DNA from: Oegoconia quadripuncta
Lineage: Eukaryota > Arthropoda > Insecta > Lepidoptera > Autostichidae
Direction: 5' to 3'
Length of the DNA stretch: 64,000 nt
Assembly: GCA_949316235.1 (NCBI GenBank)
Contig: OX438743.1
Coordinates: 25,603,771-25,667,770 of the forward strand
The position numbers were made by a program, and so were the translations under genes. Of the stretch, positions 21,001 to 31,765 are shown one piece after another (within the stretch, counting starts at the first letter, position 1; every line of letters begins with the position of its first letter). The notes under the pieces are model-generated. The model was not told the origin of the DNA and made no database searches. It saw nothing but the letters and a program-made list of their open reading frames with translations.

Positions 21001-21054
21001 GATGATGGGGTAGCCAGAAGGCTACCGTAGGTAAAAGTGGCAGAAGCGCTTGAA

Positions 21055-21205
21055 CGCTCGGAAGTTGTGGCGGTTTTGTACTAGGTCGACGTAATGTCAG
21101 TGAGGTTGAAGTGGCAGTGGGCAGGGCACATAGCTCGAAAAACTGATGGCCGGCATTAAAGTTCTCGAGTGGAGACCACGCAAGGCAAGCGCAGCGTGGG
21201 ACAGA
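21055..21205 (+). pseudogene. RTE LINE reverse transcriptase C-terminal remnant
   Basis: Plus-strand sequence AGGTTGAAGTGGCAGTGGGC followed by AGGGCACATAGCTCG encodes the LKWQWAGHIAR motif of the RTE reverse transcriptase tail, then KVLEWRPRK-like residues. The same domain is seen at 40383-40658. Frame decay and truncation on both sides. Confidence 0.65.
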
Positions 21206-21319
21206 CTACTTACTTAGGTTAAAAATTTTAGCTCAATTGAACACTGGGTAGTGAGTGAAATTTAACGGACATCGGGATAGGTGAAACTAAATAAAAGCTT
21301 GTCATACCTAAGTAATAAA

Positions 21320-21470
21320 AAAAAAACAAACAAACAACAACAAAACAAAATATTCTTTATTGTACAACAATAAGAAGCATAGCAACGATAAATAAGAAAA
21401 AATGGGAACTCAGGTCTTACATCTTTTTTACACGCTAACCCAAATGGGATGGGTGTAATGTAATCACCGG
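21320..21470 (-). mobile_element. LINE 3' end with AATAAA and CAA-rich tail
   Basis: On the minus strand the sequence reads TTGTTGTACAATAAAGAAT followed by a (TTTTG)n-like tail. A polyadenylation-type signal plus a simple tail marks the end of a truncated non-LTR element. Confidence 0.45.
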
Positions 21471-21504
21471 GACCTCTCTGAACGCATCATCAGAAGGTCT
21501 CATA

Positions 21505-21682
21505 GACTAGCCCAGTAAGGATACACTTTTAACTTCCTATAATCTTAAAGACCGTGATTTGTTTTTGCACATGGATAGAGTACCTGTTAATGATAGAATA
21601 AAAATGTTTTTTAACAAATCGGTAGCTTGCTTTAGGTATAAGCATAGGTATTTAGTAATGAAACATAGACTATTAGATTGAA
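21505..21682 (+). repeat. Repeat family K, copy 2
   Basis: CCCAGTAAGGATACACTTTT, TTGCACATGGATAGAGTACC, GGTAGCTTGCTTTAGGTA. Left half of the family only. Confidence 0.65.
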
Positions 21683-21777
21683 CGCGCAGAACAGTTCTCG
21701 GTGCTCGCTCTCCAGTCCCAAGGCTGTGTAGGATTTTGAATGCCAACAGTGACCTTATTGACATTCAAAATCAAAAA

Positions 21778-22462
21778 ATCAAAATCAAAAATATTTTATT
21801 CAATGTAGGATACAAAAATATCACTTATTGAAAGTCAACATGCTATTTTTCTTTTTTTAACTACATCGCTTCACAAGGTGTTATGGTTAGGGAGAAGAAG
21901 CGACAAGAAACTCCGCAACAACACATCTTTTCAACTAGTCTCCATCCTTACAACAATACTACATCTTATATTACATAATTACAAAACAATAGCAATTAAC
22001 ATAACGACCAGCTAACACCAGACCTCCTTATCGCCTAAATAATCATCTATCCTGTAATAACCCTTCTTACACAGAGTTTCTTTAATGTGGCGTTTAAATT
22101 TCTGCTCTGTTAAACTCAATACATGTTCTGGTATTTTATTGTAAAAGCGTATGCTGTGTCCCAGAAAGGATGTGCTAACCTTGCTAAGTCTAAATTGTGG
22201 AATTTCAATTTTATTTTTGTTTCTAGTATTCAAATTATGATTATCAGAATGTTTGCGAAATAGGCATATATTTTTGCGTACATACATTATACTGTCATAT
22301 ATATATTGGGATGCAACAGTTAAAATACTTATTTCTTTAAACAGATCTCTTAGAGAATCACGGCAGCGTAATTTATATATTGCTCTGATTGCTCTTTTTT
22401 GTAGAACAAATATTGTTTGAATATCTGCACCTCTACCCCACAGTAGTATACCACTGTATTCA
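21778..22462 (-). pseudogene. CR1/Jockey-group LINE 3' fragment (related subfamily)
   Basis: Encodes the end of ORF2. The open frame at 22012-22287 reads YVRKNICLFRKHSDNHNLNTR and ends with KKGYYRIDDYLGDKE, clearly homologous to the C-terminus of the ORF2 at 4785-7676 but diverged. The upstream portion to about 22462 still shows LLWGRGAD, QKRAIRAIYKL and FKEIS in the same reading. The 3' UTR ends in a (TTGATTT)n-type tail near 21778. It is 5'-truncated. Confidence 0.8.
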
Positions 22463-22574
22463 CTGTAGTATTCACTGCGACACTGTGTCTAGGTTTTACA
22501 AAACTATTAGTAGTAGCCTCAATACTTAGTTAACATACCATTGTTTATGCGTTGAACATTCCCTCAACAACATA

Positions 22575-22690
22575 CATAATATACAATACAATACAATACA
22601 AATACTCTTTATTGCGCAAAATAATTTACAATAATTTTGATGATAACAATAGAACACAATTAGGCGTTATATATTACTCTCTAGTTATTA
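22575..22690 (-). mobile_element. LINE 3' end with (ATTGT)n tail
   Basis: The minus strand reads GCGCAATAAAGAGTATTTG followed by repeated TATTG units. A short 3' terminus of a non-LTR element. Confidence 0.45.
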
Positions 22691-22937
22691 TTTTCACTAC
22701 CTTATCACCGCAACTTTGCATGAAACTGCTCAACCAATCAAAGCAAAATAGAGGTAAATTTAGGTTAATAAGTTTTTGTTTTACTGTTATTTTATTTTAA
22801 AGTTTTTTGCATGGTGTGTTCACTTATAACAGGTTGTACATTTAAATATAATACCAGCTACCTTAATTATTAAGCGGACTATGTACTGGTGTAAGAACTG
22901 TTGGTGATCCTAAATATATAAAATAAAAAAAAATAAA

Positions 22938-23100
22938 AAAATTACCACTGTGAATTTCATTGCATCCTGTAACTATTTAAAAAAATCGATCAATAACTTC
23001 TTTACATTTATGAAAATTTTCACCCAGGGCAAATATCACGAATCAATAAACTATTTTTAGAAAATATAAAGTAGCAATTCATAATTTTTTTAGAAAATTG
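22938..23100 (+). repeat. Repeat family K, copy 3 (right half)
   Basis: AATTACCACTGTGAATTTC, TTCACCCAGGGCAAATATC, AATAAACTATTTTTAGAAAA. Ends exactly where a SINE-B begins. Confidence 0.65.
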
Positions 23101-23425
23101 TTTTTTTATGCATATCGGGTTGGTACTTGACCTCAATCACACCTGATGTTAAGTGAAGATGAGGTCGAATATGGAAGCGTACTGACCCGGAAATCCCAAC
23201 ACATTTGGGGGACTGGCTATCTTATCTCTGACGACCGGAACACAACAATGCTATTAACATTGCTACTTGGCGGCAGATTTAGATAAGATGGTGGTAGCTA
23301 GCCAGGCGGACATTTAAAATGCCCTAACACCAAACAAACCGAGCACTTAAACATCCGCTGGGGATCGAACCCGCGACCTCCAAATCGTAAACCCAATGTT
23401 GTTTACATTGAGCCACGGCGGCGGG
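23101..23425 (-). mobile_element. SINE-B, near full length
   Basis: The reverse-complement copy starts with the T-rich tail and TTGACCTCAATCACACCTG and ends in the tRNA-like head with B box (GGGGATCGAACCCGCGACC on the plus strand) and A box (TTGAGCCACGG). Confidence 0.9.
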
Positions 23426-23827
23426 ATGTTTTAAGAGATTCTATTTTTACTGGACTAGACATGCCCCGTCAGTTGACAGAACTATTGAGAAGAGAAAAGT
23501 CATTATAACAAAGCTGGGCTATTTATTGTCATCTAACACTGATATTACAGCTAAGCACCCTTGTAAGCCCTCCAACAGCTATTGAAACAGTCGTGGACTT
23601 AATTTAATTTAAATTATACGTATATCTCTAAATGCACCCCAAAATCAAACATTTTAGATAAACAAACACCCTTTATTATGCACCCGGTAATGGCGGCTAC
23701 TGGAAGAGGCACCCTCGTACAATGGACAATCAATGGATAAATTAAACAACGGCCTGTGTTGTATACTTACTATATATATCTGCGGTGATAAATAGAGCTG
23801 GAAGAGCTACAGGAAATGGTGTCACAA

Positions 23828-23880
23828 CTTTTTTTTTTTTTTTATATGAGAGGGCGGCAAACAACTTCTTATAAGTCTAA
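23828..23880 (+). repeat. Short repeat family G end
   Basis: Poly-T followed by TATATGAGAGGGCGGCAAAC, matching the start of the family at 31518 and the complement at 52345. Confidence 0.5.
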
Positions 23881-23911
23881 TGTTGCTGTTATGTGATTTT
23901 AATAGCAGAAT

Positions 23912-24212
23912 AACCGCCTCCGTGGGTCAATGTAAATAACATTGGGTTTACGATTCGGAGGTCGCAGGTTCGATCCCCAGCGGGGTACATGTTTAAGTAC
24001 TCGGTTTGGTTGGTGGTAGGGCATTTTAAATGCCCGCCTGGCTAGCTGCCAAGCAGCAATGTTAATAGCATTGTTGTGTTCCGGTTGTCAGAGAGTGAGT
24101 CCCCCAAATGTGTTGGGGTTTCCGGGTCAGTACGCTTCCACCTTCGACCTCATCTTCACTTAACATCGGGTGTGATTGAGGTCAAGTACCAACCCGTTGT
24201 GCATAAAAAAAA
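23912..24212 (+). mobile_element. SINE-B copy
   Basis: ACCGCCTCCGTGGGTCAATG head, GGTTCGATCCCCAGCGGGG B-box region, body and GTGCATAAAAAA end. A deletion of about 25 bp removes part of the central ACCACCATCTTATC block. Confidence 0.9.
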
Positions 24213-24837
24213 TAGTTTACCACTGTTTACTAACATAGTTATACTGTACTAACAAAGATGGACCTTATTGTCTGGAAAATAAATGATTTATTATTATTAT
24301 TAACATCATTCCCATAACCACCTCAATGATACCATAATATTGTGATTAATTTGTTTAATAAAATGGGTACTACATTTATTTATCATTTTACAGTAAAGAA
24401 CTTATTGAAAGATATACTAAAAAATAGACATCAGACAGATCTGAGTTACATACCTTTGCAAAATTTCAGCTTAATTGCACACCAGCCTGCGTAGCATGAC
24501 ATTGTTTGTCGCGCGAAATGTAGGAGTGAGAGTGGGATAGTTGTATATTTGGTCCAAGCGAATGAGCAGGATAATAATATATATAGCGATAAATAATGTT
24601 TGTAATATTATTTATCGCTTAAATTATTTATTATTTAGTTTGGCTTTAGATTTTTACCCATAGATTATTTAATTATTATTATTTAATAGTGACTTTCCAC
24701 CGGATTATTTACAAGAATTGTAATAAAAAAAGAGAATCTGTAATTGGCATAACTTTGGCTTATACTTAGTCTTTGTGTAATAGTTTGTTGATTCTGAATT
24801 ATTCAAAAATAAATTTCTATTTAAGTTTCTAATGTAG
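24213..24837. other. Non-coding stretch with LINE-like (TTA)n tail
   Basis: AAAATAAATGATTTATTATT at about 24279-24300 looks like a LINE 3' terminus. The hairpin-like ATAAATAATG...ATTATTTATCG at 24590-24617 is a short inverted repeat. Otherwise nothing recognised. Confidence 0.35.
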
Positions 24838-24892
24838 AACTTATTAGAACTGGATTATAAACCAAGCACAAAAGTATCGTTCCCTACATTGG
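24838..24892 (+). other. Possible short exon
   Basis: 55 nt between a strong acceptor (TATTTAAGTTTCTAATGTAG) and a GGTAAGTTA donor. Only one frame is open, giving 18 codons (starting NLLELDYKPSTK) and ending in phase 1. Its phase fits the next candidate at 25930. No family recognised. Signals this short arise by chance in 64 kb. Confidence 0.18.
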
Positions 24893-25205
24893 GTAAGTTA
24901 CAATTTAACATCTAATGTCACATCTAGTGATACTATCTCTGTGTAGTGCAATGTTCACCCCTGCTTACTTAGCGCGTGAAGATGCTCTGAGTGATCGGCT
25001 TATTTCAGCTTGGATAATTATGTGTGTAACAAAGGGAATCACGTACTCTGTTCTAGGGTTTGAGCGTCTCGGTTGAATCATCTTTGGACCCACTGGGATA
25101 TACTTAGTTTTAAGATATAGTCATAGATTAACAACATTACAATATAACAGATATGACGTCGTTAATAAATAATAATAAATATCCTTGAATATATACACAG
25201 CAAAA

Positions 25206-25495
25206 GCGTCGGTGGCTCAGTGGTTAAAACGCGGTCTCCCAATTTGGGAAGTCCGGGTTCGATTCCCAGGCAGGCCATGTACCAATGAGTTTTTAAATTT
25301 AATTTAATTACATTTATCGACTGCTCTTAAACGGTGAAGGAAACCTGCATGCCTAAGAAATGGACATTCAAAGGCATGTGAAGTCCTCAACCCGCATTGG
25401 GCCAGCGTGGTACACTATTGCCCATACTGCCTCATTATTCGAGGGAAGGCCTATTACCCCTGCAGTGGGATGGTTACGGGCTGAGATGATGATGA
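25206..25495 (+). mobile_element. SINE-C copy 1, near full length
   Basis: The tRNA-like head GCGTCGGTGGCTCAGTGG and B box GGTTCGATTCCC are followed by GTACCAATGAGTTTTTAAAT, GGCATGTGAAGTCCTCAACC and the end GGCTGAGATGATGATGAA. The last 45 bases resemble the 3' end of RTE LINEs (compare 59150-59245). Confidence 0.9.
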
Positions 25496-25741
25496 ATAAA
25501 TATCATTAAATATATACACAGCGCCATCTAGTTCCACACTAAGCAACTAGGCCATTATTATAGATACTAAATGGTTGATACACTATACAAATACATTTTT
25601 ACACATATTAATAGAAATATCCATAAAACGGGTAAACATGTCCGTATTCAACATACATACTTATGCCCCTAGCGGGATTCGAACCCGCGACCTCTTAGTG
25701 TAGCAGTCAGGGATTCTAACCACTACACCAAACAAGTCGTC
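25496..25741 (-). mobile_element. SINE-A (subfamily b)
   Basis: The reverse-complement copy abuts SINE-C. CAGCGCCATCTAGTTCCAC is the 3' end. GCGGGATTCGAACCCGCGAC covers the B box and CTACACCAAACAAGTCGTC the head. Confidence 0.9.
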
Positions 25742-25929
25742 ATCGTTAAGGGTCTTCGCACAAAAACTTATCTCGGAGATAACCTACTGGATTATAATTT
25801 AAACTTAATTAAAATGCCATAGCCGGTTTTCAATAGACACGGGAGTATATTAGATAATATTTTTTGCGAAATATGTACCTTGTTTAAAAAATTAATCATA
25901 ATATATATTATTCTTCCTTACGTTGCAGG

Positions 25930-25970
25930 CGACTTTTACTATTCTTCGTCATCCCGCGTTTTTGGCATTG
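25930..25970 (+). other. Possible micro-exon
   Basis: 41 nt between the acceptor TTCTTCCTTACGTTGCAG and the donor ATTGTAAGTAG. In the phase supplied by the candidate at 24838 it encodes DFYYSSSSRVFGI. Compatible phase is suggestive but weak evidence. Confidence 0.18.
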
Positions 25971-26269
25971 TAAGTAGAAAGCATCGCCAATTATCCATGT
26001 GAAGTTGTAATCCGAGAACATGGCCGAAACTCTGGGTTAATGAGAAATACCAAATTAAAATATTTGTCAACTCTATGGTGCCAAAAATTTTGGGGACAAA
26101 ATTCCTGGGATTGAAATTATCTATCCCAAACATATCCAATGAACACCAGGTATTACCTACCCACCCCTCAAACTCCATAGCGCTAATGGTATGGTACAAG
26201 TTGTTAGATAAGCGACAAGCGCTAGTAAATATTATAAATCTACCGCTATTATAACAACGATCGAATACT

Positions 26270-26570
26270 ATTTCATGTTTATCCATTACAACAAGGTATT
26301 TATAGTATAGACCAGCAACAAAAATGGATCTAGCAAAGAGCCTTGTGGGACGCCCGTGTAAACTGTGAAACTTGACGCTTTTTGCCACTGGCATCAACCC
26401 TATGAACTCTGTTAAGTACTCAAGTAATAATTTAGAAGCTTAAAAGTATGACCGGTTAAATTAAAATAGCATAATTTACTGATTAAAATGTCATCTGATT
26501 GTAATCAAAGGCTTTGGAAAATTCCTATATAGAATCCCGCCCATTTTCCGAAATTCCAAAAAGATGACCC
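26270..26570 (-). pseudogene. Decayed LINE reverse transcriptase
   Basis: Minus-strand text with several frameshifts still reads GIF...FSKAFDYNQ, then YTGVPQGSLLDPFLLLVY and KHEIVFD. These align in order with DLSKAFD, GVPQGSILGPFLFLVYINDL and RHEIVLFADD of the intact ORF2 at 4785-7676. A 152-codon frame across it (25939-26397) uses the wrong register and is not a gene. Confidence 0.75.
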
Positions 26571-27689
26571 GTATCAGCGCAGCGGCCGCTGGTAAAATGG
26601 AATATCACAAACGTCATAATTCTCAGTCTACATCCACTCAGTGCTAGGTATATAGGCCTGTTCTCTATTACCCCAATATAAAACACATATAATCAAAAAT
26701 TCCCAAAATTTCACAATCACACAACATCAATCTATAATAAGAAATCGGTGAAATGCGAGACTGGAGCACTGAATATTCCGTAACAATTTGTTGCTGCAAA
26801 ATAGTGGTTTGTATGTACTTTCCATAAAAGTAACTTATATGGCCTATTCACCGCTTTTGTTATTCATTCTTACACTCACACCATTTCATAATTACCGTGA
26901 GGTTACACTTTTATCGGATTCTATAAAAGAAATTGCATGCAGCGGAATAAGAATCGCTATCTTCCATCCATTGAACAGTAGATTAATGAGGGTGTAACAA
27001 CGACGCCGATGGCATAATTTCACGCATCGCAGACGATGCTGCCAGCTCGATAATAACTACCGTGTTTACAAAGACTTCAGCTTATGTAGTCGCTTTACTG
27101 TACATTGTCTTTTCATCAAGGGTAATGTGTCAGATCGAAGGAAACGGAGAGGAAATGGTAAAGAAACTTGCATTTTCTACAGTTGGGTAAGTCATGTTCG
27201 GATGAATAGAATCGGGGCTGGTAGCAAATAATAGTTATCAGAGCGTCAATACTGCTATTTTGTGCTTCAAAATATTGGTTTATATATACATAACGTCACG
27301 ACCTTTATCATTCTATAAATAGTAGTCAGGTCAAGAAACGGTACATATTCAACCCGCAGCTTACAATGCCGCTGAAATAATTGTAATAGTAGACATTGCT
27401 TCTAAGTTTTACTTTAGTTACTAGAAGAATGAAACTATAGTTAATGTTGCAGCAAAAGACTCGAGTCTTTGAGTCTTAATTTTGTATACTCCACTTATTA
27501 TTCAGGGTTCTGCAAGCTCAAAAGACACGGAGTTTCAAGTAGCGGATCGTGAGTTCTTTGAGCATGAACTCGCTGTGAAAAGAAGTGAGTCTTAAATCGA
27601 TCATGAGTCATTCACAAAAACCTCTAGTTCGAAATATGATTCGTAATTCGGTGCTTAACAAAGGATTGAATCGAGGTCAGTTTTGGAAA
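26571..27689. other. Non-coding stretch
   Basis: No supported gene. A 66-nt open segment at 27121-27186 sits between a pyrimidine-rich acceptor (TGTCTTTTCATCAAG) and a GTAAGT donor, in phase 0. It is listed with the possible exons in the findings. Confidence 0.35.
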
Positions 27690-27775
27690 TTAGATAGATA
27701 AAAAGTTTATTTGCATATTACAGAAACACAAATAAAAATACTCCACTATACAGATTCTCCTGGATATTTAATATA
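27690..27775 (-). mobile_element. LINE 3' end with (GATA)-type tail
   Basis: The minus strand reads GCAAATAAACTTTTTATCTA followed by TCTATCTA. The same pattern occurs at 60625-60760. Confidence 0.45.
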
Positions 27776-28016
27776 ATAATACATTCTTTGTTAAAGCTTT
27801 ATACAACATATTATAAAAAATACAGGATCGAAGCTTCTGGCAAAATCTATATCGTGCATTTTTTCACTCGGAGGGGAGATGAGAGATCGGTGCCATGTCA
27901 GTGTTATCAGCCGTTCGGGGACATCGTAATCTGTACATAGAATACTCCCCCTTTTATTTTTCTAAGTGATTGATGTCTTACGACAGTTTGAGAGCTGCTT
28001 AGCCCGATAAGTATGA

Positions 28017-28093
28017 GATGTTTTTGTCTAAAAGGTGTATTATTTGTCTCTATTATAGGTATGTGCCTTTTACATCTTTTAGACAAAAACATC
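28017..28093. repeat. Perfect 18-bp inverted repeat
   Basis: GATGTTTTTGTCTAAAAG (28017-28034) and its exact complement (28076-28093) are separated by 41 nt. Could be the ends of a tiny MITE or a hairpin-forming transcript. Confidence 0.7.
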
Positions 28094-28663
28094 CTTTTGG
28101 TAAAGGTAAAGTGATGTCAATTACAGATTCACAACGTCCACGGTTTACCTCTTACTCTCTACTACTCTATACTTAATCTAGTTTTACAAAATGATGTGGA
28201 TCATTGTACAACCAGCAACGTTATCCACAGGTGACTATTTCGAAGATATAGACAGTAGTACAAAATTGTTTAACTTTACACCAAAAGTTGAATATATTAA
28301 GTTTAACAATATTACCTACAGTTATTACAATAAGTATGTAAATATAGTTAGTAGCATTACAAAATAATTTACCCTAAAATATATTAATTAATGCTATATA
28401 TTATATTTAGTATGCGATGCATCTACTGTTACTTGTTATATTTCTGTGAAACAAAAAATACCAAAATAATATTATACTACTTATGACAATGAAGTTTGAA
28501 ACCTTAATCAAGCGCGTGGTGAAGCCATTACTACTTTATTAAAATAAATTATAACCAGATGCAGTATAATTCAAAAAAGTTAGTCAAAGATTAAGTTAAA
28601 TTAGTAAGCTATATAACTTTTCCGAGTTAGATGATCCATTTCACCATTCTATCTGTAACCAAA
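28094..28663. other. Non-coding stretch
   Basis: AT-rich, no supported feature. Confidence 0.4.
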
Positions 28664-28701
28664 CAAAGTATATTAAAGTGGCCCCGTTTTAATATACTTT
28701 G
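28664..28701. repeat. 14-bp inverted repeat hairpin
   Basis: CAAAGTATATTAAA and its complement TTTAATATACTTTG are separated by GTGGCCCCGT-like loop bases. A strong stem with a 10-nt loop. Confidence 0.7.
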
Positions 28702-28724
28702 CTGTAACAGAGAAGCTCGGTAAT

Positions 28725-28990
28725 TTGTGCCGGGGGTAGAGGTCCCATTCAATGGTGGGTCTCGCTACTCCTTGCTGCGAGCAGGACATGGGGTTACCTG
28801 TGGTTCCGGCCTTCATTGGACCCGGGACTACTACACGTTGGGCTGCATGGACTCCATTGGTAGAGCTCGTAGTCTGGTGCGTGCTGCGGTGCGAGGTTCT
28901 AAGCAGGGGGGTGCGAGGAGTTTGTCACCTCCGTCGTACATCCGCCTGGCGAGGCAGCTAATGAAGGTGTCCAAATCTGCAGTCATATAG
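28725..28990 (+). other. GC-rich unclassified segment
   Basis: About 265 bp distinctly richer in G+C than its neighbours. Two plus-strand frames are open (28727-28990 and 28752-28961) without a recognised domain. It directly precedes a LINE 3' fragment, so it may be a captured gene piece or part of another repeat. Confidence 0.35.
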
Positions 28991-29049
28991 TTTCCGAAGT
29001 TCAAATCAATTGCGTATATTTTAAATTGAAATAAATTAATATATTAACA

Positions 29050-29570
29050 TTAGCATCGCAATATGTTTACGAAAACTTAATGTATGTAAGAAAAATCTAG
29101 AATCGTTTAAGAAAAATAGTGATATACATAATGTTAATACCAAAAATAAACTTGCTGTTCATGTCAGCCGTTTACACAAAGTCACTAAGTCATTTAAGGG
29201 GCAATGTATACGCTTTTGTAATAAGGGTCCAGTGGACATTCAAAATTTACCTTTAAATAAATTCAAAACCATCATAAAACAGACATTATTTACCAAAGGC
29301 TATTACAAAATCTATCTGGATGATAAGCAAGCATGGACATAGAGCGCTTGGCGATATTCAGTCTAATTATACAATATAATATAATTGTAACCCAAACTTA
29401 TTTAAAAGAGCAACCCTTGAGTTTCATGCTCGTTCTTCTCCGGGGAATCAGCTTTGTGAATGAGCAATAATGTCAAAAACTTTAATAATAAGATAAAATA
29501 TGTGACGTTTTCAAGTGATAACTTTTTTCCTAAGAAATAAATATTTTTTGATTTGATTTGATTTGATATA
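29050..29570 (+). pseudogene. CR1/Jockey-group LINE 3' fragment
   Basis: The reading frame to the TAG at about 29339 encodes SQYVYENLMYVRKN, then HNVNTKN, KSFKGQCIRF, PLNKFKTIIKQT and KGYYKIYLDDKQAWT. This is the C-terminus of a LINE ORF2 closely related to the element at 4572-9760. The 3' UTR follows and ends in a (TTTGA)n tail at 29550-29570. 5'-truncated. Confidence 0.85.
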
Positions 29571-30493
29571 GTTCCTGAGATGACACGTGTGACAGACAAA
29601 GACAAAAGTTGATTCAACCTTGACTAACCCTCCTTTCTAATCTCGAATCATTCAATAAGTATATTTACGTATAGTATGATTCATATCAAACTTAGTGTTC
29701 ACGTTATTCAGGGAAGTTGTAATAAATAACATCTTTCCAAGCGTAAAATTGCTCAAGAGTTACCAAAAATGTAGTCAATTTAGTAAATATGGGCACCCCC
29801 AAAAGGACTTCCTCGACTGATCCGTCTCCACCCCACAATAAAAGTACAAGGAACGACGACAAAAGAGACAAAACCATCAATCAAATCGGAAATTTCTCAT
29901 TATAATATGCATTTAATAGGGCGAGTGCACACTCGCTCGTCAAAGGGAACACGAATGACAAATGACGGCGATCGTTTATCTTCCTAACTGTCAACGGAGC
30001 CAATCAACACACGTGAAGCACCCCCTTAAATTCCGCAAACTTCCAAATACACTTTATAAACTTCCAGCGGTCAATGAAACGCAAGATCCGAGAAATTTTC
30101 CGAGCGCAAGTTTAAAATTGGCGTTCGATTGGAAACGGCCATTTGCAAATGATCTGCAAAAGTGGTTGAAGCCCCGTAACTGGTGATGCGGAGCGAAGGG
30201 TCAGAGTAAAGTGGTGAAGTAGATGAAAAGGTCGTCGCGTTACCATGACAACCGCTCGGTCGGTCAACCAATTGCTAATCGCGCTATCAATCAAGCGTTT
30301 CAAATTTGGAAATGCTATTGCTGGATAACTGTGAATATGGAACAGGGTACGCTCCTAAATACGGACGGGTTGACTTTAAACAATGCAAACATTTTCATTT
30401 CACTGTGATAGTTGGTTTATGTACCGCTGCCGAGATATTCTGCTTATGTACGTGTCGATTAGAATTAAAGGCGACAATCATTTCCAGCCTTTT
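29571..30493. other. Non-coding stretch
   Basis: Several overlapping short frames on both strands (29962-30408) come from a locally less AT-rich patch. None has a recognisable motif. Confidence 0.35.
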
Positions 30494-30818
30494 AACTGCC
30501 TCCGTGGCTCAAAGAAAACAACATTGGGTTTACGATTCGGAGGCCGCGGGTTCGATCCCCAGCGGGGTGCATGTTTAAGTACTCGGTTTGGTTGGTGGTA
30601 CGGTATTTTAAATGTCCGCCTGGCTAGCTACCACCATCTTATCTAAATCTGCCGCCAAACAGCATTGTTGTGTTCCGGTTGACAGAGATAAGATAGCCAG
30701 TCCCCCAAATGCGTTGTGGTTTCCGGGTCAGTACGCTTCCACCTTCGACCTCATCTTCACTTAACATCAGGTGTGATTGAGGTCATGTACCCATCCGTTG
30801 TGCATAAACAAAAAAAAA
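30494..30818 (+). mobile_element. SINE-B, near full length
   Basis: ACTGCCTCCGTGGCTCAAAG head, GGTTCGATCCCCAGCGGGG, body and GTGCATAAACAAAAAAA end. Confidence 0.9.
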
Positions 30819-30865
30819 TTGTTATTGTTGTTAAATAAACATGTTAAAAAACCATTTTATGAAAT

Positions 30866-31376
30866 ACTAGCTTTCCGCCCGCGGCTTCGCCTGCGTGGAA
30901 TAACTATATCGCAGATATGTTTAATTTGTTTATCCCGCGGGAAATACTCACTTCACTGAGATATACAATATCCTATGTCTAATCCAACCTAATCATTATC
31001 TCTTTAAGGAGATCTCTGAGCGCTTGGTCAATGCGTCCTATGATCGGAAGGCTGGCCTGTATTTCGCGCAAAGGATTAGCCTCGCCATACAACGGGGTAA
31101 CTCTGCCAGCCTTCTGGGAACGCTCCCGTTTTCGAGGGATCTAGGTCAAGTTTTTTATTTGTAAATAGTAGTTGAGTTTTATTTCTTTTAATTATGTACG
31201 TTCCTATGTTTTGAAGACTAAATTTTTACCCTAGACATCAGTTACATTTGTAAAAATCCAACCTGGATTCTGAATATATACCAAATTTCTTCCAATTCCG
31301 TTCATCCGTTTCTACGTGATTAAGCAACAAACAAACTAACATCCAAACTTTCCCATTTATAATATTAGTTAGATTA
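30866..31376 (+). repeat. Repeat family F, copy 1, with inserted ORF remnant
   Basis: Begins ACTAGCTTTCCGCCCGCGGC and ends TTATAATATTAGTTAGATTA, the widespread insect repeat that recurs at 40015, 46601 and 63317. Positions about 31010-31170 encode an element-like C-terminus (KAGLYFAQRISLAIQRGNSA, then SLLGTLPFS), probably a second insertion. Confidence 0.55.
31010..31172 (+). pseudogene. Transposon ORF C-terminus, unclassified
   Basis: An open frame encoding NASYDRKAGLYFAQRISLAI, then QRGNSASLLGTLPFSRDLGQ and a TAA. A diverged, frame-broken version is recognisable on the minus strand at about 45380-45480 (LAQRLSSALQQGNEAS). Two copies at unrelated loci argue for a mobile-element ORF. I do not know the element. 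Confidence 0.45.
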
Positions 31377-31517
31377 GTTAAATGACGAAATAAGCCTTAT
31401 TTTGTAGAACCCCGCCAGATAATAGGATTTTCAACTCCCCATCTATACATATGGTTTCTGTAGGAGCAAATGGAAAAGATTTGTAATTTTGTATGTCGTT
31501 CAATAAATATAATCTTT

Positions 31518-31765
31518 TTGACTTTTTTTTTTTTTTTTTTTTATATATAAGAGAGCGGCAAACGAGCATGCGGGTCACCTGATGGAAAGTAATCACCGCC
31601 GCCCATGGACACCCGCAACACCAAAAGTGTCACAGATGCGTTGCCGGCCTTTGAGGAAGGTGTAGGCTCGTTTCTTGAAGGTTCCAATGTCGTACTCGTT
31701 GGGGAACACCGCTGAGTGTGACAAGGACTTGAGTGAGTTCCGTAGTCAAGGAACCCTTATAGTTT
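31518..31765 (+). repeat. Repeat family G, copy 1
   Basis: A poly-T run, then GAGAGCGGCAAACGAGCATG, GGTCACCTGATGGAAAGTAA, CATGGACACCCGCAACACC and GATGCGTTGCCGGCCTTTGA. The complement occurs at 52345-52465. Confidence 0.65.

Noticed and set aside
25206..25280. tRNA gene candidates at SINE heads (also 16894, 17352, 30494, 50111, 62104)
   Set aside because: A and B boxes are present but each is followed by a shared SINE body and occurs many times, often diverged. They are SINE promoters.
25939..26397. 152-codon minus-strand frame; its GHVLGL recalls metalloprotease GH-LGL motifs
   Set aside because: The HExxH motif is absent and another register of the same DNA reads as a decayed LINE reverse transcriptase.
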